The notes: generated from the letters alone by a model not told the origin. DNA of 64,000 nucleotides from Amorphochlora amoebiformis (GCA_054601695.1 BAAHQB010000035.1:62001-126000); one strand, 5' to 3'. Shown: positions 1 through 13,465, counted from the first letter of the stretch. A program made the numbers and translations.

Positions 1-119
1 TATATATATATATATATATGGTTTGTGTATAGATATATAGAGTATATATAGTATATATATACATATATAATAGGTATATATATATTTATAAATATATATA
101 TATATATATATTATGTATA

Positions 120-164
<45 letters not shown>

Positions 165-308
165 GTGTATCGATATCTTCCACCACTTAGAACCCTATTG
201 TTGCTCATATCATATGGATATATACCTTCATGTATACATATATGTTATATATTATCAATATATGTATATTTACATGTATATATTTAAAATTACATATTGT
301 ACATATAC

Positions 309-423
309 CTTGAGGACTTTCCCTACCACCACGTGCTTCTCGTTCAGCCATGAATCTCTGTGTTTTATATATTTATATATGTATAGATACGCACACATAC
401 ACATAATATATGTATACACACAA

Positions 424-479
<56 letters not shown>

Positions 480-611
480 GTATATGTGCGTACATAAATA
501 ACTGCTTCATTTATCTTCCATATGTATTTGTTTGCGGTATCAAAATAATATATGTATATATATACATATACATACAAATACATATATATATATATATAAT
601 ATATATATTCA

Positions 612-659
<48 letters not shown>

Positions 660-736
660 TATATTTCATATAGCATAGGTATACGTTTGTCACCATTTCG
701 CTGGCTGTATGGCGTGAAGGGTACTATGTATGCGAG

Positions 737-784
<48 letters not shown>

Positions 785-1198
785 CGTACATATATTCGCA
801 CGGAATTATACAGATATTTAAATTTTAGATGTATACATGAATGCGTATAAAAGTATATACATACAAATATATATATATATATATATATATATGTGGATAC
901 ACATACATAAGATACATACATTATATAAATATATGTACATTCTACAAACATATCATATACGCACATCGATACATAATACATTTAGTTTTATGCGGGTATA
1001 CATGTACATACATCATCATACATACACACACACACACATATATATATATATGTACATATGTACATATTATCTATTTACATACATACACACATATATATTT
1101 ACATGTATGAATTCACATATTTAAACACATGTATGCATGTATATGTAAGTGTGTATGTATGTATATAGAAATATGAATTTTCATGTATATATGTATAT

Positions 1199-1235
<37 letters not shown>

Positions 1236-2030
1236 GGCACTCCTGCATACCTGCGTCTCTCCTCCCTTAACTCTCTTTCCCTCGCCTTGCTCTCTCTTTT
1301 CCATTATCTCTCTACCCTCCCTCTTCAACTTCTCGAACACTTAAGACCTCGAAACTACGTGAAAAAATAGCACATACGGGCGAAGAAGGATGAAGAACTG
1401 GCTACGATTGTCATCCGATCGCCCTCGATTGCTCATGGACACAAGATATTTCTCGCTGAGAATATATATAAATATATATATGTATGTATATATACAAATA
1501 TTTATATTCATATAAAATTATTTCTATTCAGTCTTGCGTAAGCTTAAGCCCTAACCCTATCCCTCACCTATCCCTAACCTCGACTCCAACCGAAAGTATA
1601 TGTATATTTATATATATATATATATATTATATATTATTATTATTATTATTATTATTATCATTATTAAACTTGTGCTTGTCGTAAAATTCGTCTTCGAAAT
1701 TTTCGCCATAGATGGACTCGCCACCTTTATACATATGTATATATATATATATATGTAAATATATAAATATACCTAAACACATATGTTCGTATGTTTATAT
1801 ATATATATATATATTATATATATGTTATATATATAAGAGTTAATATATACACATATATAACGGAATTCACATATATTTATATACATACATATATATATAT
1901 ATATATTTATATAATATATATATACGTAGTACATATATAGATATGTATACACATATATATATATATATCTTTTTGTAATATTTATATATATACATGTACA
2001 CATATATACATATATATATACATACATATT

Positions 2031-2074
<44 letters not shown>

Positions 2075-2173
2075 AATGATAGTCTGAGAGAGAGGGGAGA
2101 GAGAGAGAGAAAGAAGAGAGTGAAAAGTTACCGGTTCCATTGTTGAATTCGATATCTCCACCCTTAGAATACA

Positions 2174-2205
<32 letters not shown>

Positions 2206-2552
2206 CGTATATATACATGTATACGTTCATATATCTAATAATGTATATATGTATGTGTTCATGTAAGTATGTAGATGTATATATCCATACAGATACATAT
2301 ATATATTCACATGTAATATTTATGTACACATATGAACATCATTTTTTACATATATATATATATATATGTATATAAATATATAAATATACAATATGTATAT
2401 ATATTATAATATATATATATATATATGATATCATTATATCTCTGTACTGTTTATGTTGATGTCTTACACATACACGACTAGAAATGTCAACACATATATT
2501 ATTTATATATATGGAAATATTAATATATATATATGGAAATATGTGTACATGC

Positions 2553-2584
<32 letters not shown>

Positions 2585-4012
2585 TATATATATATATATA
2601 TGTATAATATATATATATATAATACATTATATATATGTATGCATATACATATGGTATAGATATATATTTATATATACATGCACATACATATACATATATA
2701 TATATATATATTATATATATATGTTATATAATGACAGTATAATTAAATACAAAGTACAGATATAGGTATAAACATACTAATAAAGCAATCTGAGGCACAA
2801 TACTGAAGAACTCGCTCCCGAGGTAATGCAGCGGCTTGCCACCCGCACCCCTACCCCCGCGATAAAAGAAAATTATCGAGGGAAAATTAGAATCTCGTAA
2901 TCCACATTATCTATATATATATATATATATATATATTGTAACATACGTAAATAACCATAATGATATACTATATACTACATGCAATATATAAAAAGCGTTT
3001 AGCTCCGTCTCGCCGAACAGGAAAAAAATATGTTCAAGATGAGGGAAGGAGAGATAGCTCTTTAGGAAAAGAGAGGAAGAAGGAAGGGAGCAAGAGAGAC
3101 ACTAAGATGGAGAGAAAGTTCGAAAAGAAGAGAATGAATGGGAGAAGCGGAGGACCCTAGAGAAGAGCTCTAGAGACCAATAAAATAGAAAAGAGTTTAA
3201 TTTCATTTTTTGTTGAATCGTGTGGGGGACTTTGCGAACCTTCTCTCTCCCGTGGAGAGGCATCTAAAGTTCTCTGCCGCCTGGTTATTTATGTGTGTAT
3301 ACGTATTATGTTCGCGCGCGTATGAGTCACATTTGAACATACGCGTGAAAAGTTAATTTTATATGCTCACCCAAGTATAGGGTATATGCACACTACATAT
3401 CTATATTATTTACATATATTTCTGTACATGTTTACATATATATATATATATATATATTACAAGTATGTATGTGTGCTAGCATCTAAATGGGTAAATACAG
3501 GTTCGATCGTCTCATTCGGTACTGCACTACTCAGTAGTAACGGGGCTTCAGACTATTTAGGTGACAGATGTCACGCTCAGAGAGAGAGAGAGAGGGAAAG
3601 GAAGTAGACATGTGTGTAGGCACATATTTATTTATGTAAATCTGTTGTGTGGTGTAGAGAGAAAAGGAAGGTTGTGGAGATAAAAAGACACCATGAACGG
3701 GAGGGTAGAGGAGAGAGCAGTTAGGTTAGGGTAAAAGTTGGTTAGAAATGGCTTGCCTTTGGCACTGCATTTCCAAACAGTCCGATTACAATTCGTCCTG
3801 AATAGTTGAAAATAGGGATAAAATCAAACCTAAAAGAGGATTAATCAAAATAGTATATAATTAGAGTATCAATAGAAATGCATGTGTATGCATGTATTTG
3901 TATATTTGTGCGTCTGCAAACATATAGGTAGATGTCCATTGACTTAAATATTTATGTTTTTAGATACAAAAATATATAAATATACTTGTGATATCAGTAT
4001 GTACATGTACAC

Positions 4013-4103
<91 letters not shown>

Positions 4104-4159
4104 TGCATACATGTTTGGACATATATACATACATATCATATATATATATATTATACGTA

Positions 4160-4192
<33 letters not shown>

Positions 4193-4413
4193 AGCTCATA
4201 TGCTTCCCCATTCTCGAAGAATTTACCTAGAGGTATGTTTTCGAGACCGCTTTCTCGTACGACGTCAAAGTACACCTAGTGTTCATTAAATCCAAGTTTT
4301 GGCCCAAGGTTAGTGTTAGGGATAATACTAGGACAGGATTATATATAAATATATATTCATGTATAATTACTTTAATGCATACGTCTAGTAATCATATATA
4401 AGGTATATATAAC

Positions 4414-4444
<31 letters not shown>

Positions 4445-4571
4445 AATGTGTGTGTAAAGAAAATGTATATATGTATGCGTGCGATGTAGTAGGTAGATGT
4501 GCATGCATACACGTATATATATATATATAATATATACATACATATATATATATATATATACATATATATAA

Positions 4572-4614
<43 letters not shown>

Positions 4615-4790
4615 CACAAACATAGATATAAAATAATATATATATACATATATACATACATATATATATAAATATATATATATATATGAATATATATATA
4701 TATATATATATGCATATGTTTACATGAATATATCCAAATAAACATATGTATATGTACAGATGCAGTGACGTTGCGGTCTGGGAGCTTCTC
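309..4790 (-). CDS. Cyclophilin-type peptidyl-prolyl isomerase, divergent active site (3' end unresolved)
   Basis: Exons on the minus strand: 4790-4758, 4275-4227, 3797-3757, 3280-3240, 2850-2778, 2162-2132, 1724-1664, 1455-1378, 357-309. Their phases join into one cyclophilin domain. Landmarks in order are [71 protein letters not shown] and [12 protein letters not shown]. Family members act as prolyl isomerases or protein-binding modules. The usual catalytic FHR is FFS here and the FMIQ stretch is IALL, while GGD, SQFF, the tryptophan and KHVV remain. So fold conservation is clear but catalysis is doubtful. The intron after 3757 has a GC donor. The donor after about 1664 is not GT: it runs straight into an ATT/AAT repeat. 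The first listed exon (4790-4758) fits by phase only. The true start and the last C-terminal exon are not located; an island at 160-200 may hold the latter. CWC27-like spliceosomal cyclophilins are the closest I can suggest. Confidence 0.85.
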
Positions 4791-4849
4791 CTGAGTTACA
4801 CATATGTAATTGTAATATATATATGTATATATAATATATATATATATTG

Positions 4850-5046
4850 TTAGCGCAACGGTAGTCCAGTCGTTGGTATTAGTAAATGGTAATCCAAATG
4901 GACTTCAATCGAACCTAATCCTGGACTATGTTCTGCTAATACCAATGTTAAAGCATCAATATAAATAGCTTGAGGCTCATAACCTGTTAGCGCAACGGTA
5001 GTCCAGTTGTTGCGGTAACAGGTTATGAGCCCATGCTATTTATATT
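4850..5046. repeat. tRNA-related fold-back element
   Basis: Two copies of GTTAGCGCAACGGTAGTCCA (4852 and 4985 areas). The second sits in the loop of a hairpin whose arms are about 4958-4989 and 5016-5046 (31-32 bp, a few mismatches). The first is followed by an inverted TGGTATTAG...CTAATACCA pair containing a B-box-like GGTTCGATTGAA on the minus strand. This is a SINE/MITE-like composite upstream of the cyclophilin exons. Confidence 0.65.
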
Positions 5047-5168
5047 ACATATATATATATATATTATATATATATATATATGTATTGTATGTTTGTACAT
5101 GCACATAGTATTTATGCTCCACACATTTAAATATGTGGGTATCCCTAAAATACATACTATATATATAC

Positions 5169-5219
<51 letters not shown>

Positions 5220-5395
5220 TGTGTGTATTTATATATCATATATGTGATATCTATATATATATATATAGATATAATATATATATATATATATAAAGATAAA
5301 TATACATACATATGTATATGTATATAAACATATGTGTATATACATATATATATAATATATGTATGCATTTTTTATAAATATATAATACCTAACGA

Positions 5396-5432
<37 letters not shown>

Positions 5433-5483
5433 TATAAAGAACGTGAACATGCTCATTTAGCATTCATATACTATGGTTCCTAC

Positions 5484-5965
5484 CGCACAGAGCTGCAAGC
5501 TTTTCCAATTGAGCCCACTGGTTTCTTTTTGTAGCGTTATGCTCAGTACCTAAATGTATATATATAAATATATATACATATATATATATATATATGTATA
5601 TATAATGTATATATATGTATAATATTACTTCTAAATATATGTGTTAATAAATATCTACGCAATATATATATATATATATGTGTGTATACTTATATATATG
5701 GGTGTGTGTGTAATATTGTATATTCATAATATACAAATAGGCTAGAATTTCGTTTATGTCAGCACGATTCAAAGGTGTTAGGATGGGAGTTTAAGGGGCG
5801 GAAAAATGGAAAAGGTCCAGATTCGCTCTCACTTCTCCACCCTCAATCTCTCTCTCTGCGCTCTCTCTCTCTCGCTCTCCATCACTCTCTTGTGTTACAT
5901 ACGTTTATGGTCTCCACGAACGGCTTCTGGACCGTCTTTATCGGCTCACGCCTCGGGCGAGTAAT
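5484..5965 (-). CDS. Two exon-like islands of an unrecognised minus-strand gene
   Basis: Exon 5965-5903 reads ITRPRREPIKTVQKPFVE... from an aaaag acceptor to an AAC|gtatgt donor, phase 0 to 0. Exon 5541-5484 starts in the same phase after a ctgag acceptor, reads HNATKRNQWAQLEKLAALC and ends at a gtagga donor in phase 1. Their phases fit each other. They lie upstream, in transcription order, of the cyclophilin exons and could be 5' exons of that gene or a separate one: the link to 4790 does not close in phase without another exon, possibly near 5100-5150. The plus strand of 5450-5520 is also open (FIYYGSYRTELQAFPIEPT), so strand is not certain. No family recognised. Confidence 0.4.
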
Positions 5966-6260
5966 CTTTTTAAATGCACCTGTCCTCCCTGCTCTGTTTT
6001 TTTCTTTCTATTATTGATTGAGAGAGAAAGGGAGAGGGGGAGAGAGAGCGAAAAGAGAGGAAAGGAGTGAGACAGAGAAAGAGGGAGAAAGAAGAAGAGT
6101 GGGAAAAGGAGGGAAAGGGAGACGAACCGAGAGAATGAGGGGGAAAGAGGGAGCGAGGGAATGGTGACAGGTTAGAGAAAACAGAGTGAGAGAGTGCAAA
6201 GATAGTATGCTGAGGCGAGTTGAGAAAAGGTTTTAATGAAGCTTAATTGTAAGGATTGAC

Positions 6261-6487
6261 AACTCTTCGGCTGCTGCTAGAATATCTGCTCGAGCTCCCT
6301 CTGAATGTGCAGTGTTAAGAACAATCATTGGTATTGATGTTTAAATTTATGAATATATGTATATATAATTATATAATATATATATAACTCTTCGGCTGCT
6401 GCTAGAATGTCTCCTCGAGCTCCCTCTGAATGTGCAGTGTTGAGAACAATCATTGGTATGGATGTTAAAATCTATGAATATATGTAT
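6261..6487. repeat. Tandemly duplicated 102-bp coding-like block
   Basis: Two copies, 6261-6362 and 6386-6487, are nearly identical with only a handful of substitutions, separated by an AT spacer. Both copies are open on the minus strand (IVLNTAHSEGAR then DILAAAEE) and on the plus strand. Only copy 1 has a plausible plus-strand acceptor (tgtaag at 6248-6253); both keep a gtat donor-like site. This may be a duplicated exon, one copy having lost its splice site where AT repeat begins. Confidence 0.7.
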
Positions 6488-6656
6488 TATATATATATAT
6501 ATATATTGTGCATATTTGAACATATTTGATTACTTATTGTGTATGTGGTTGCCTGAATAGTTGCACAATACTATATACACATATTTGTACATATAGTACA
6601 CACACATAAGATATGTATGATATATATATATATATGTGTATATATACAAATATTTG

Positions 6657-6690
<34 letters not shown>

Positions 6691-6884
6691 ATATATGGTA
6701 CAATATACTTCAATGCGAATGTATATGTGTATATATGTGTGTATAGATTGTGTGTATACTTGGTACACACACATATATATATATATATATACGTACATAT
6801 ATATATTTATATATAAACTTTATTATTTATTATACATATTTATGTATATGATATACGTGTATGTGTATTTGTATGTGTTTGTAT

Positions 6885-6918
<34 letters not shown>

Positions 6919-6946
6919 TATATAAATAATACACATACTTACTAAC

Positions 6947-7170
6947 CCTCCCGGAGTTGATCGTCGGTAACATCTTCGAGAGAAGAGATATCGAAATCAT
7001 CATCCTCCACATTTATCTAAAAGAAAAACCATAGAAAATATGATGGATCATATGTACATACATATGTTAATATGCATGTGTGGATATATTTGTGTGGATG
7101 TATGCACATATATGTATATATATACATATATATATATATATACATATACGTTATGTGTATATGTTTATGT

Positions 7171-7212
<42 letters not shown>

Positions 7213-7270
7213 ATATATATATATGTATGTATGTATATATATTTACGGTGCTCTGTCTCGTCATCTTTCA

Positions 7271-7304
<34 letters not shown>

Positions 7305-7430
7305 CCTGTAAGCTCTCAACTTCTGTATAATTCCTGCACCCACCGTCCTCTCTCCCACTCTCTCTGTATTTTTGCCCATATATTAAGGAAAGTATACGTG
7401 CATGTATTAACACATATACTATATATATAT

Positions 7431-7497
<67 letters not shown>

Positions 7498-7678
7498 CTA
7501 CATGTATATCTACATTATTCACCTTGGAATATACAGATTCGTCCAGGTCAATCGTGTCTGGATCCAGCCCTTTTAATATTAACCACATATATATTATATA
7601 TTTATATATACATATTAGTATTTAACATGTGTGTGTACACTTTTTACACATACCTATATATATATATATATATATAAA

Positions 7679-7759
<81 letters not shown>

Positions 7760-7828
7760 ATTGTATGCGTACGCATGCATGTATACAATGTATAAACATA
7801 CATGTACATATACACATACATACATACC

Positions 7829-7860
<32 letters not shown>

Positions 7861-8324
7861 TATAAATATCATGTTTAAATATATGTAAAATATATATATA
7901 TATATATATATGTATATGTATATATATATGATATATATATATATATATAAATATATATTTACGTGTATGTGTATGAATGCTTGAAATGATATAATACGTA
8001 AAATACGCAAATCTTTCACACAACAGTGACATTACCCTCCAATTTAAAATCCTCTTCATCCTGGTTCCCGATCCTACACACAACCATTGGTAAATATCAT
8101 GTGACACCAGGCTTATGATCACTTTGACTACCCTTGAATTACATCCTTGATCATCCCACGTCCTTTCTCCTCGTTTCCCTCGACCTTCTGCTCCTCGATT
8201 GACCTGAGGAACGCCATCAACTAGCGACTCACTTGCACAAGCCAAAAAAAAGGCTAAAAGTACTCCGGTTTGATTGCAGTTGGGTAGGAATATTTGAGAA
8301 CCGTGGAGATTGGGGTTTATACAT
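6947..8324 (-). CDS. Acidic protein, 5' part (unrecognised family)
   Basis: Exons 8324-8233 (ATG preceded directly by an in-frame TGA), 8203-8132, 8073-8036, 7569-7523 and 7016-6947. All joins are in phase (2/1, 2/1, 1/2, 0/0) with GT donors, the first being a strong gtgagt. The product begins [10 protein letters not shown], then becomes highly charged: [67 protein letters not shown]. The last exon ends in phase 1 and I could not find its continuation among the islands below 6.9 kb. No domain is recognised; the acidic, low-hydrophobicity composition suggests a disordered or adaptor-like segment. A second frame across 8510-8000 is open for more than 150 codons, so the choice of first exon is the weakest part of the model. 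7245-7400 between exons is CT/GA repeat and looks intronic. Confidence 0.5.
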
Positions 8325-8602
8325 TCAGGTGAAACGATGAAGTCCAGAAAGGATGGTGGACAGAGATAACTAGAGAGATAAGTGTTAACGGAGAACCAAA
8401 ACGTTTCGTCAGCGACGACATTCTGCCAGAGGTCGTTGATCTTGAAGCTTGTATCCTCAATTGATATCTCCAGCTCTCTCCTGAGAGGGTGATTATTGAG
8501 TCGTGAAAATTAGGCGTTGGTGTGCGTGCTTAACAAGACATCCACAGGATACTTTACATATTATATATTTATGCATATTCGTTATTTATGCACACACACA
8601 TA

Positions 8603-8678
<76 letters not shown>

Positions 8679-8849
8679 GTATTGATATTTACATTGTTAC
8701 TTGTATGTAATCAGACAGACCTGTTTATTTGATTCACGTTTATGCTCGATGCAGGAATATCTCGGGTTTGGATTCGAATCTCCACCTTAAAAAAAAATTG
8801 ATTACTCATGGAGCAAAAGCTTTCCCTCAAACCCGGCCAGCATCCCTCT

Positions 8850-9473
8850 TCACCTCTCCTATGGACTGCCTCCAGGTCGAGTTGAAACCCTCAAACCTGT
8901 GGATAGATTTCGGAGTTAGTTGACTGTCGGGTGATAATGTGCATATCCGTGTACAGCTTCCTTCGGTATCATCACTACCGGTTTTGGCCAAATCCTTAAC
9001 CCTACTATAGTTCTCCTGACTCAAAACTTACTTCATGAGGTCTCCTGTCCTTTGTTGCGATCCAAGGGCCTATCAATCATATAAAACCTGAGCTTCTCTC
9101 TTATGTCGTCGTGAGTTTCAATAACCCTCAAACGGACGTCAAACAACCCCCTCATTCAATGCTAAATTTAAGAGACCCAAGACTATAATTTGAGGGAGAG
9201 TTATAGTTTCATATGAAAAGACTATATAGATATGGAACATACCTGTGTGCGTCGAGTAATCCGCAACTTTGGAAGCTTCTGATTGAGGCTGCACATCCTA
9301 GCAGTCCACAGTGGTCTCCTTGTCAAAGGGCTGATAGCCCTCGACAAGCTATTCGGACACAATCGGTGAGGTTGAAGGCTTTCATGTGAGTTAGGGTTTC
9401 GAATAAAGGCGATGATAAAGAGAATTGAGATAGTTTGGACAGCGACGGCCCTCCATGCGGTCCGAGCATCCAT
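8850..9473 (-). CDS. Gene with signal-peptide-like leader exon (model incomplete)
   Basis: First exon 9473-9243 (77 codons, phase 0, donor gtatgt) starts MDARTAWRAVAVQTISILF, a charged N-terminus followed by a hydrophobic stretch, then a basic, serine-rich segment rich in R and P. This looks like a signal peptide or anchor followed by a transit-like region; a bipartite plastid presequence is possible but not shown. Downstream exon choices are ambiguous. One phase-consistent path uses 9068-9030 (gatag acceptor, GAA-side gtaagt donor) and 9013-8976 (gtcag acceptor, gtagtg donor). An alternative frame at 9150-9040 is open for over 35 codons. No family recognised. The ATG lies 114 bp from the RAD1 start on the other strand, so the two genes are divergent. 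Confidence 0.45.
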
Positions 9474-9587
9474 TATTGATGATTGCCGCGAAGATCTTGG
9501 ATTCCGTGTAAACTTTCGTATATCAGATTGTCGATATCCAGGTATCAGGATTGGATATCAAGCTTCCCTGACATATGCCGGGAAAGG
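9474..9587. promoter_or_regulatory. Divergent 5' spacer, leader gene / RAD1
   Basis: Only 114 bp separate the minus-strand ATG at 9473 from the plus-strand RAD1 ATG at 9588. Any core promoters and 5' UTRs must lie here or overlap coding sequence. No TATA or initiator consensus is asserted. Confidence 0.45.
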
Positions 9588-10960
9588 ATGGAGACGCCTT
9601 CCTCATCTCAAGAAGAGAAAAAGACTCCCTTGCACTTCTCATGCAAGGCACACAACTCGGAATATATCACAACTATTTTGAGCGTCTTACAGATGGAGAA
9701 GGATAAGCAGGTAGCATACATTGGGCTAACTGGACCGTTTGTCTGACGAAAATTGCCGCACATATCGTCAGGCGGCAGTGTTTTTGCTCACCAAAGAGGG
9801 TATAAAAGTCACAGTGGAGAAAGACAAGATTCTCCAAGCTTCTGCATATATGAAGAGCAGTATCTTCCAAGAGTACAAACTTGTGGGAGGGAGGGAGAGC
9901 GACAGAGAGTTTCGGACAGACCTCTCTGTGCTTTTGGAGTGCCTACAAATCTTTGGGGAGGGATCTCATATCCGAATTCAGTATGGGGGCCATGGGGAGA
10001 ATCTGGACATCATGTAAAAAGCCAAGTGATATTAGTGCTGTCAGCGTCTACTGACAAGTTTGATATCAGATTGGAGAGCGAAGGTATCATCACTGAATGC
10101 GCAATCAGGACGATTGAGGGCCCCAAGCCTCTTGACTTCAACTTTAGGAGCTCAATCTTATTGAATCAAGCCAGCATGAAGGTGAAGAAAATTCGTGGTA
10201 ATCTCGAGTATCCTGTCTAACAGTTGGTCTGCTTTCAGTCAAGATTTCTCAGAGGTCCTCTCAGAAACAACAAATATTTTCCCAACTTCTTTGCCTTCTG
10301 CACCCGACGTCCCTGTCCCTGCTATCACACAAACATCTCTAACGAATAACCCCCTCATTCTTACCCCAGCATCTATCCCTCTCGCCCCTGGCTCCTCTCA
10401 ACCCCGGCACTCATCCCCTCTCGCCTACATCCATCTCACTCCTAGCCTCACAAACTCTGAAAATTCTTGCCAATCAAATGCATCCGTTCGCTGTTATGGA
10501 TGAGTGTGGTTTGATCAGAGTGCTTCGCAGAGCTGGATATACCAGGCGCTAGTCGCGTAGAGGTGGTCATGACGCCTTCGGAACCATTTTTGAGCATGAG
10601 GGCAGATGGAGACTCGATTGCAGTCAAGGTATTAGTGGGAAATTCTCATGACTTGCGTTGATATGGTGGAAAAATCAGATAGAATTTCCCAACGACGAGC
10701 TATCTGAGGTCTTCGATCATTTCCAATGCGAGCAGTACTCGTCGAATAGGTGCCATACACTCTTTGAAAAGAGTGCACGTGTGCCCCAACTGATCGATAC
10801 TGTGTGTCAGATATAACGCTGGATTGATACAAATGTGTGCGAAGTCTCTAGCCAGAATCCCTAAAATGGATACCACGATGATACAGGTGGGTGCGCTAGT
10901 AATGTCGTGTTATATTATGTACACAAGTACATTAAAGTATAGATATGCATGTATGTAATG

Positions 10961-11008
<48 letters not shown>

Positions 11009-11860
11009 TATATATATAAATATATATATAAAATATAATATATATGTATGTATGTATATATATATATCATTGATGTACAATAGATGTGCATACATATATA
11101 CAACTAAATATTCACATGCTTATAATTATATATATATAATTATATATATATATATGTATATATATTATATACATAAATATATTTGTATATATATACATGT
11201 AAACATAAATGTATGTATACATTTACATACATATACATATATATATATATACATACATATGTATAAACATACATATATATATTGTATAATATATCTATAT
11301 CTATACATATAATATATATATATATATAATATTATATATATATGCATATACATTTATACATATATATATATATATATATATATAAATATAATATATGTAA
11401 ACCTAATATAATTGTGATATTTTTAAAACATTTATGTATGTACATAGTTATATGTGTGTATTTCATATTACAATATATGTACACACATATTTATATATAC
11501 ACACACGAACACGTTGTATGTGTGTACACATATATGTATATGTGTATGCTTTACGGTATGTGTGTATATGCATGTGTATGTGCATAGGTGTGTATGTGCA
11601 TATGTATGAACATGTATTATATTTTAATATGTATACATCGATTTGAACGTTCTGTTCTCTCTAATTTTTTGGTTTGCCTTCTCTTCTTTGACCAGTCTAC
11701 TTTCGGGGAAAATTAGAAAAAAAACTAGGGGAATATATAATATATTTATGCATATATCTACAATAAATCTACATGCAAACGTACATTTATATAAACAAAT
11801 GCATTATATATAATACATATATATACATATATATAATTTTATATGTATATATAATATGTA

Positions 11861-11930
<70 letters not shown>

Positions 11931-12228
11931 CACATATATGCATATGCATGTTAGATGTATATATACAAATGTCATATGTATGTATGTCGTTTGATATCCT
12001 AGGTCAACGCTGAAGGGATGCTTAAACTGCAGCACATTATTAGTGGAAAGGATGGATCGACAAACTTCATATCCTATCTGGTAATGTTAACTTGAGGCGC
12101 ATGTCTGAGACTCTTAAGTTGAAACACTCATTTGCACGCGGCAGATCGTCCCAGACGAGAGCTTGGAAGAGGAAAAGGAGCACGAGGAATTACCAGAACC
12201 GTCGTATGGATTCCAACTTACCGACTAG
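9588..12228 (+). CDS. RAD1: RAD1 checkpoint clamp subunit (9-1-1 complex)
   Basis: Eight exons: 9588-9710, 9772-10013, 10070-10197, 10519-10628, 10679-10749, 10811-10886, 12003-12080, 12145-12228. All borders are GT-AG, all phases close, giving 303 residues (human RAD1 is about 280). Diagnostic stretches in order: [18 protein letters not shown], then the [12 protein letters not shown] strand, [36 protein letters not shown], and an acidic tail ending QLTD. RAD1 forms the PCNA-like ring with RAD9 and HUS1 that loads at damaged DNA and activates ATR signalling in the nucleus. Five of the seven introns are about 50-65 bp, one is 321 bp, and intron 6 is 1.1 kb of AT repeat. The start is the only ATG that keeps the conserved N-terminal strand in frame; the TAG stop is followed by non-coding CTAG-rich spacer. 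Confidence 0.93.
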
Positions 12229-12660
12229 TACCCCTGGCTGCGAGCTAGCTTTAAGACCGTTGGACATTATACAAGTTATAAGTACTTGACCGTGACTGAC
12301 TCAAAAAAATCAAATCATATCCCAATTGAGAAATTAGTCGGGCCGAAGTCGTCCGCACTGCCTACGGTCCGGATCATGTCATTCTTCTACTAGTTCTAGT
12401 TCCTTTAGTTCTTCCTTCAGTTACGATGATACAAAATCTTGTGGGGTTGCTGCATTAGTATCGACGATAAATCTACTAGATCTAATATTGACTGGTACTA
12501 GTATGTACTTCTAGACTTGCTAATAGGAGCTAGATCATATCGATATATATTACTAGATATATATAAATATATGCGTGTGTATATATTTAAATATATAAAT
12601 TATAAATTTTGTGGTGTATCGATATTCTAGATCTAGTACATACATATACCATGATGATTG
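12229..12660. other. CTAG-rich spacer after RAD1
   Basis: No gene seen. The stretch from about 12380 to 12640 is dense in CTAG and ACTAGT/TCTAGA words, unlike coding exons. Similar spacers follow the Rdx gene (58.3-58.7 kb) and the TSP1 gene (63.1-63.3 kb). Confidence 0.5.
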
Positions 12661-12724
12661 TACATCTATTTATATACATATATATATATATATGTAATAT
12701 TATATATATATATATATGTATGAA

Positions 12725-12830
12725 TCCGGGAGGATATAGATTCATATGTCAGCATTACTGGTTATAGGCAATGATTCTAGTGATTACCCAGTGAGCTATG
12801 TCGGCTAACACAGCTGATAATAACCCGTAT
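12725..12830 (-). repeat. tRNA-like (SINE-type) remnant
   Basis: On the minus strand the block reads GCCGACATAGCTCACTGGGT, close to the 5' half and A box of a tRNA, then a degenerate 3' half ending in TCCTCCCGG. No intact acceptor stem or anticodon arm, so not a functional tRNA. It lies just past the stop codon of the minus-strand gene ending at 12909. Confidence 0.35.
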
Positions 12831-12908
12831 GATATTAGATTTTCTACACTCCAGCGACTTAGCTCATAGCCACCTAAGCCAGAGCTTACTATTAACTTTT
12901 CAGTTGCT

Positions 12909-13465
12909 TTAGGTTCTTTTCCTCCTTTTCCGCCTGTCGTACACATCATAAATATATACGTACATGCAATGTTCATATATTACTCTACATAAATTTCTAT
13001 ATATATAACATATCCATATGTATATATCTGTATATATGTATATATATATATATTTACATACATATATACATACACATATATATATATCTATATATATATA
13101 TATATATATATTTATACATATGTAAATATGTATGTATATGAATATGTATATATATTTCTATTTATGTATATGTATTTATATGTACACACACATATATATA
13201 CACACACATATATATATATATACACACATATATTTTAGATATATATAGTATACATACACATATATATTACATATATATATATATATATATTAGATATATA
13301 TATATATATGTATATATAATATATATGTATGTATATATATGTAAATAATACATCTACACATATGGATACACTACATGTGTTACACGTAAATGTATTTTAT
13401 TATATATATATATATTATATCTACATGTATGTAAACACTACATGTGTTTCCACATAAACACATGC

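Noticed and set aside
3757-3829. Longer cyclophilin exon starting at a cctcttttag acceptor
   Set aside because: The exon at 4275-4227 ends in PLG and joins perfectly at 3797, making the extra upstream codons intronic.
7727-8245. 172-codon minus ORF, open further up to about 8510
   Set aside because: Runs into AT repeat and conflicts with a phase-consistent exon chain in other frames; kept only as a doubt about the first exon of the acidic gene.
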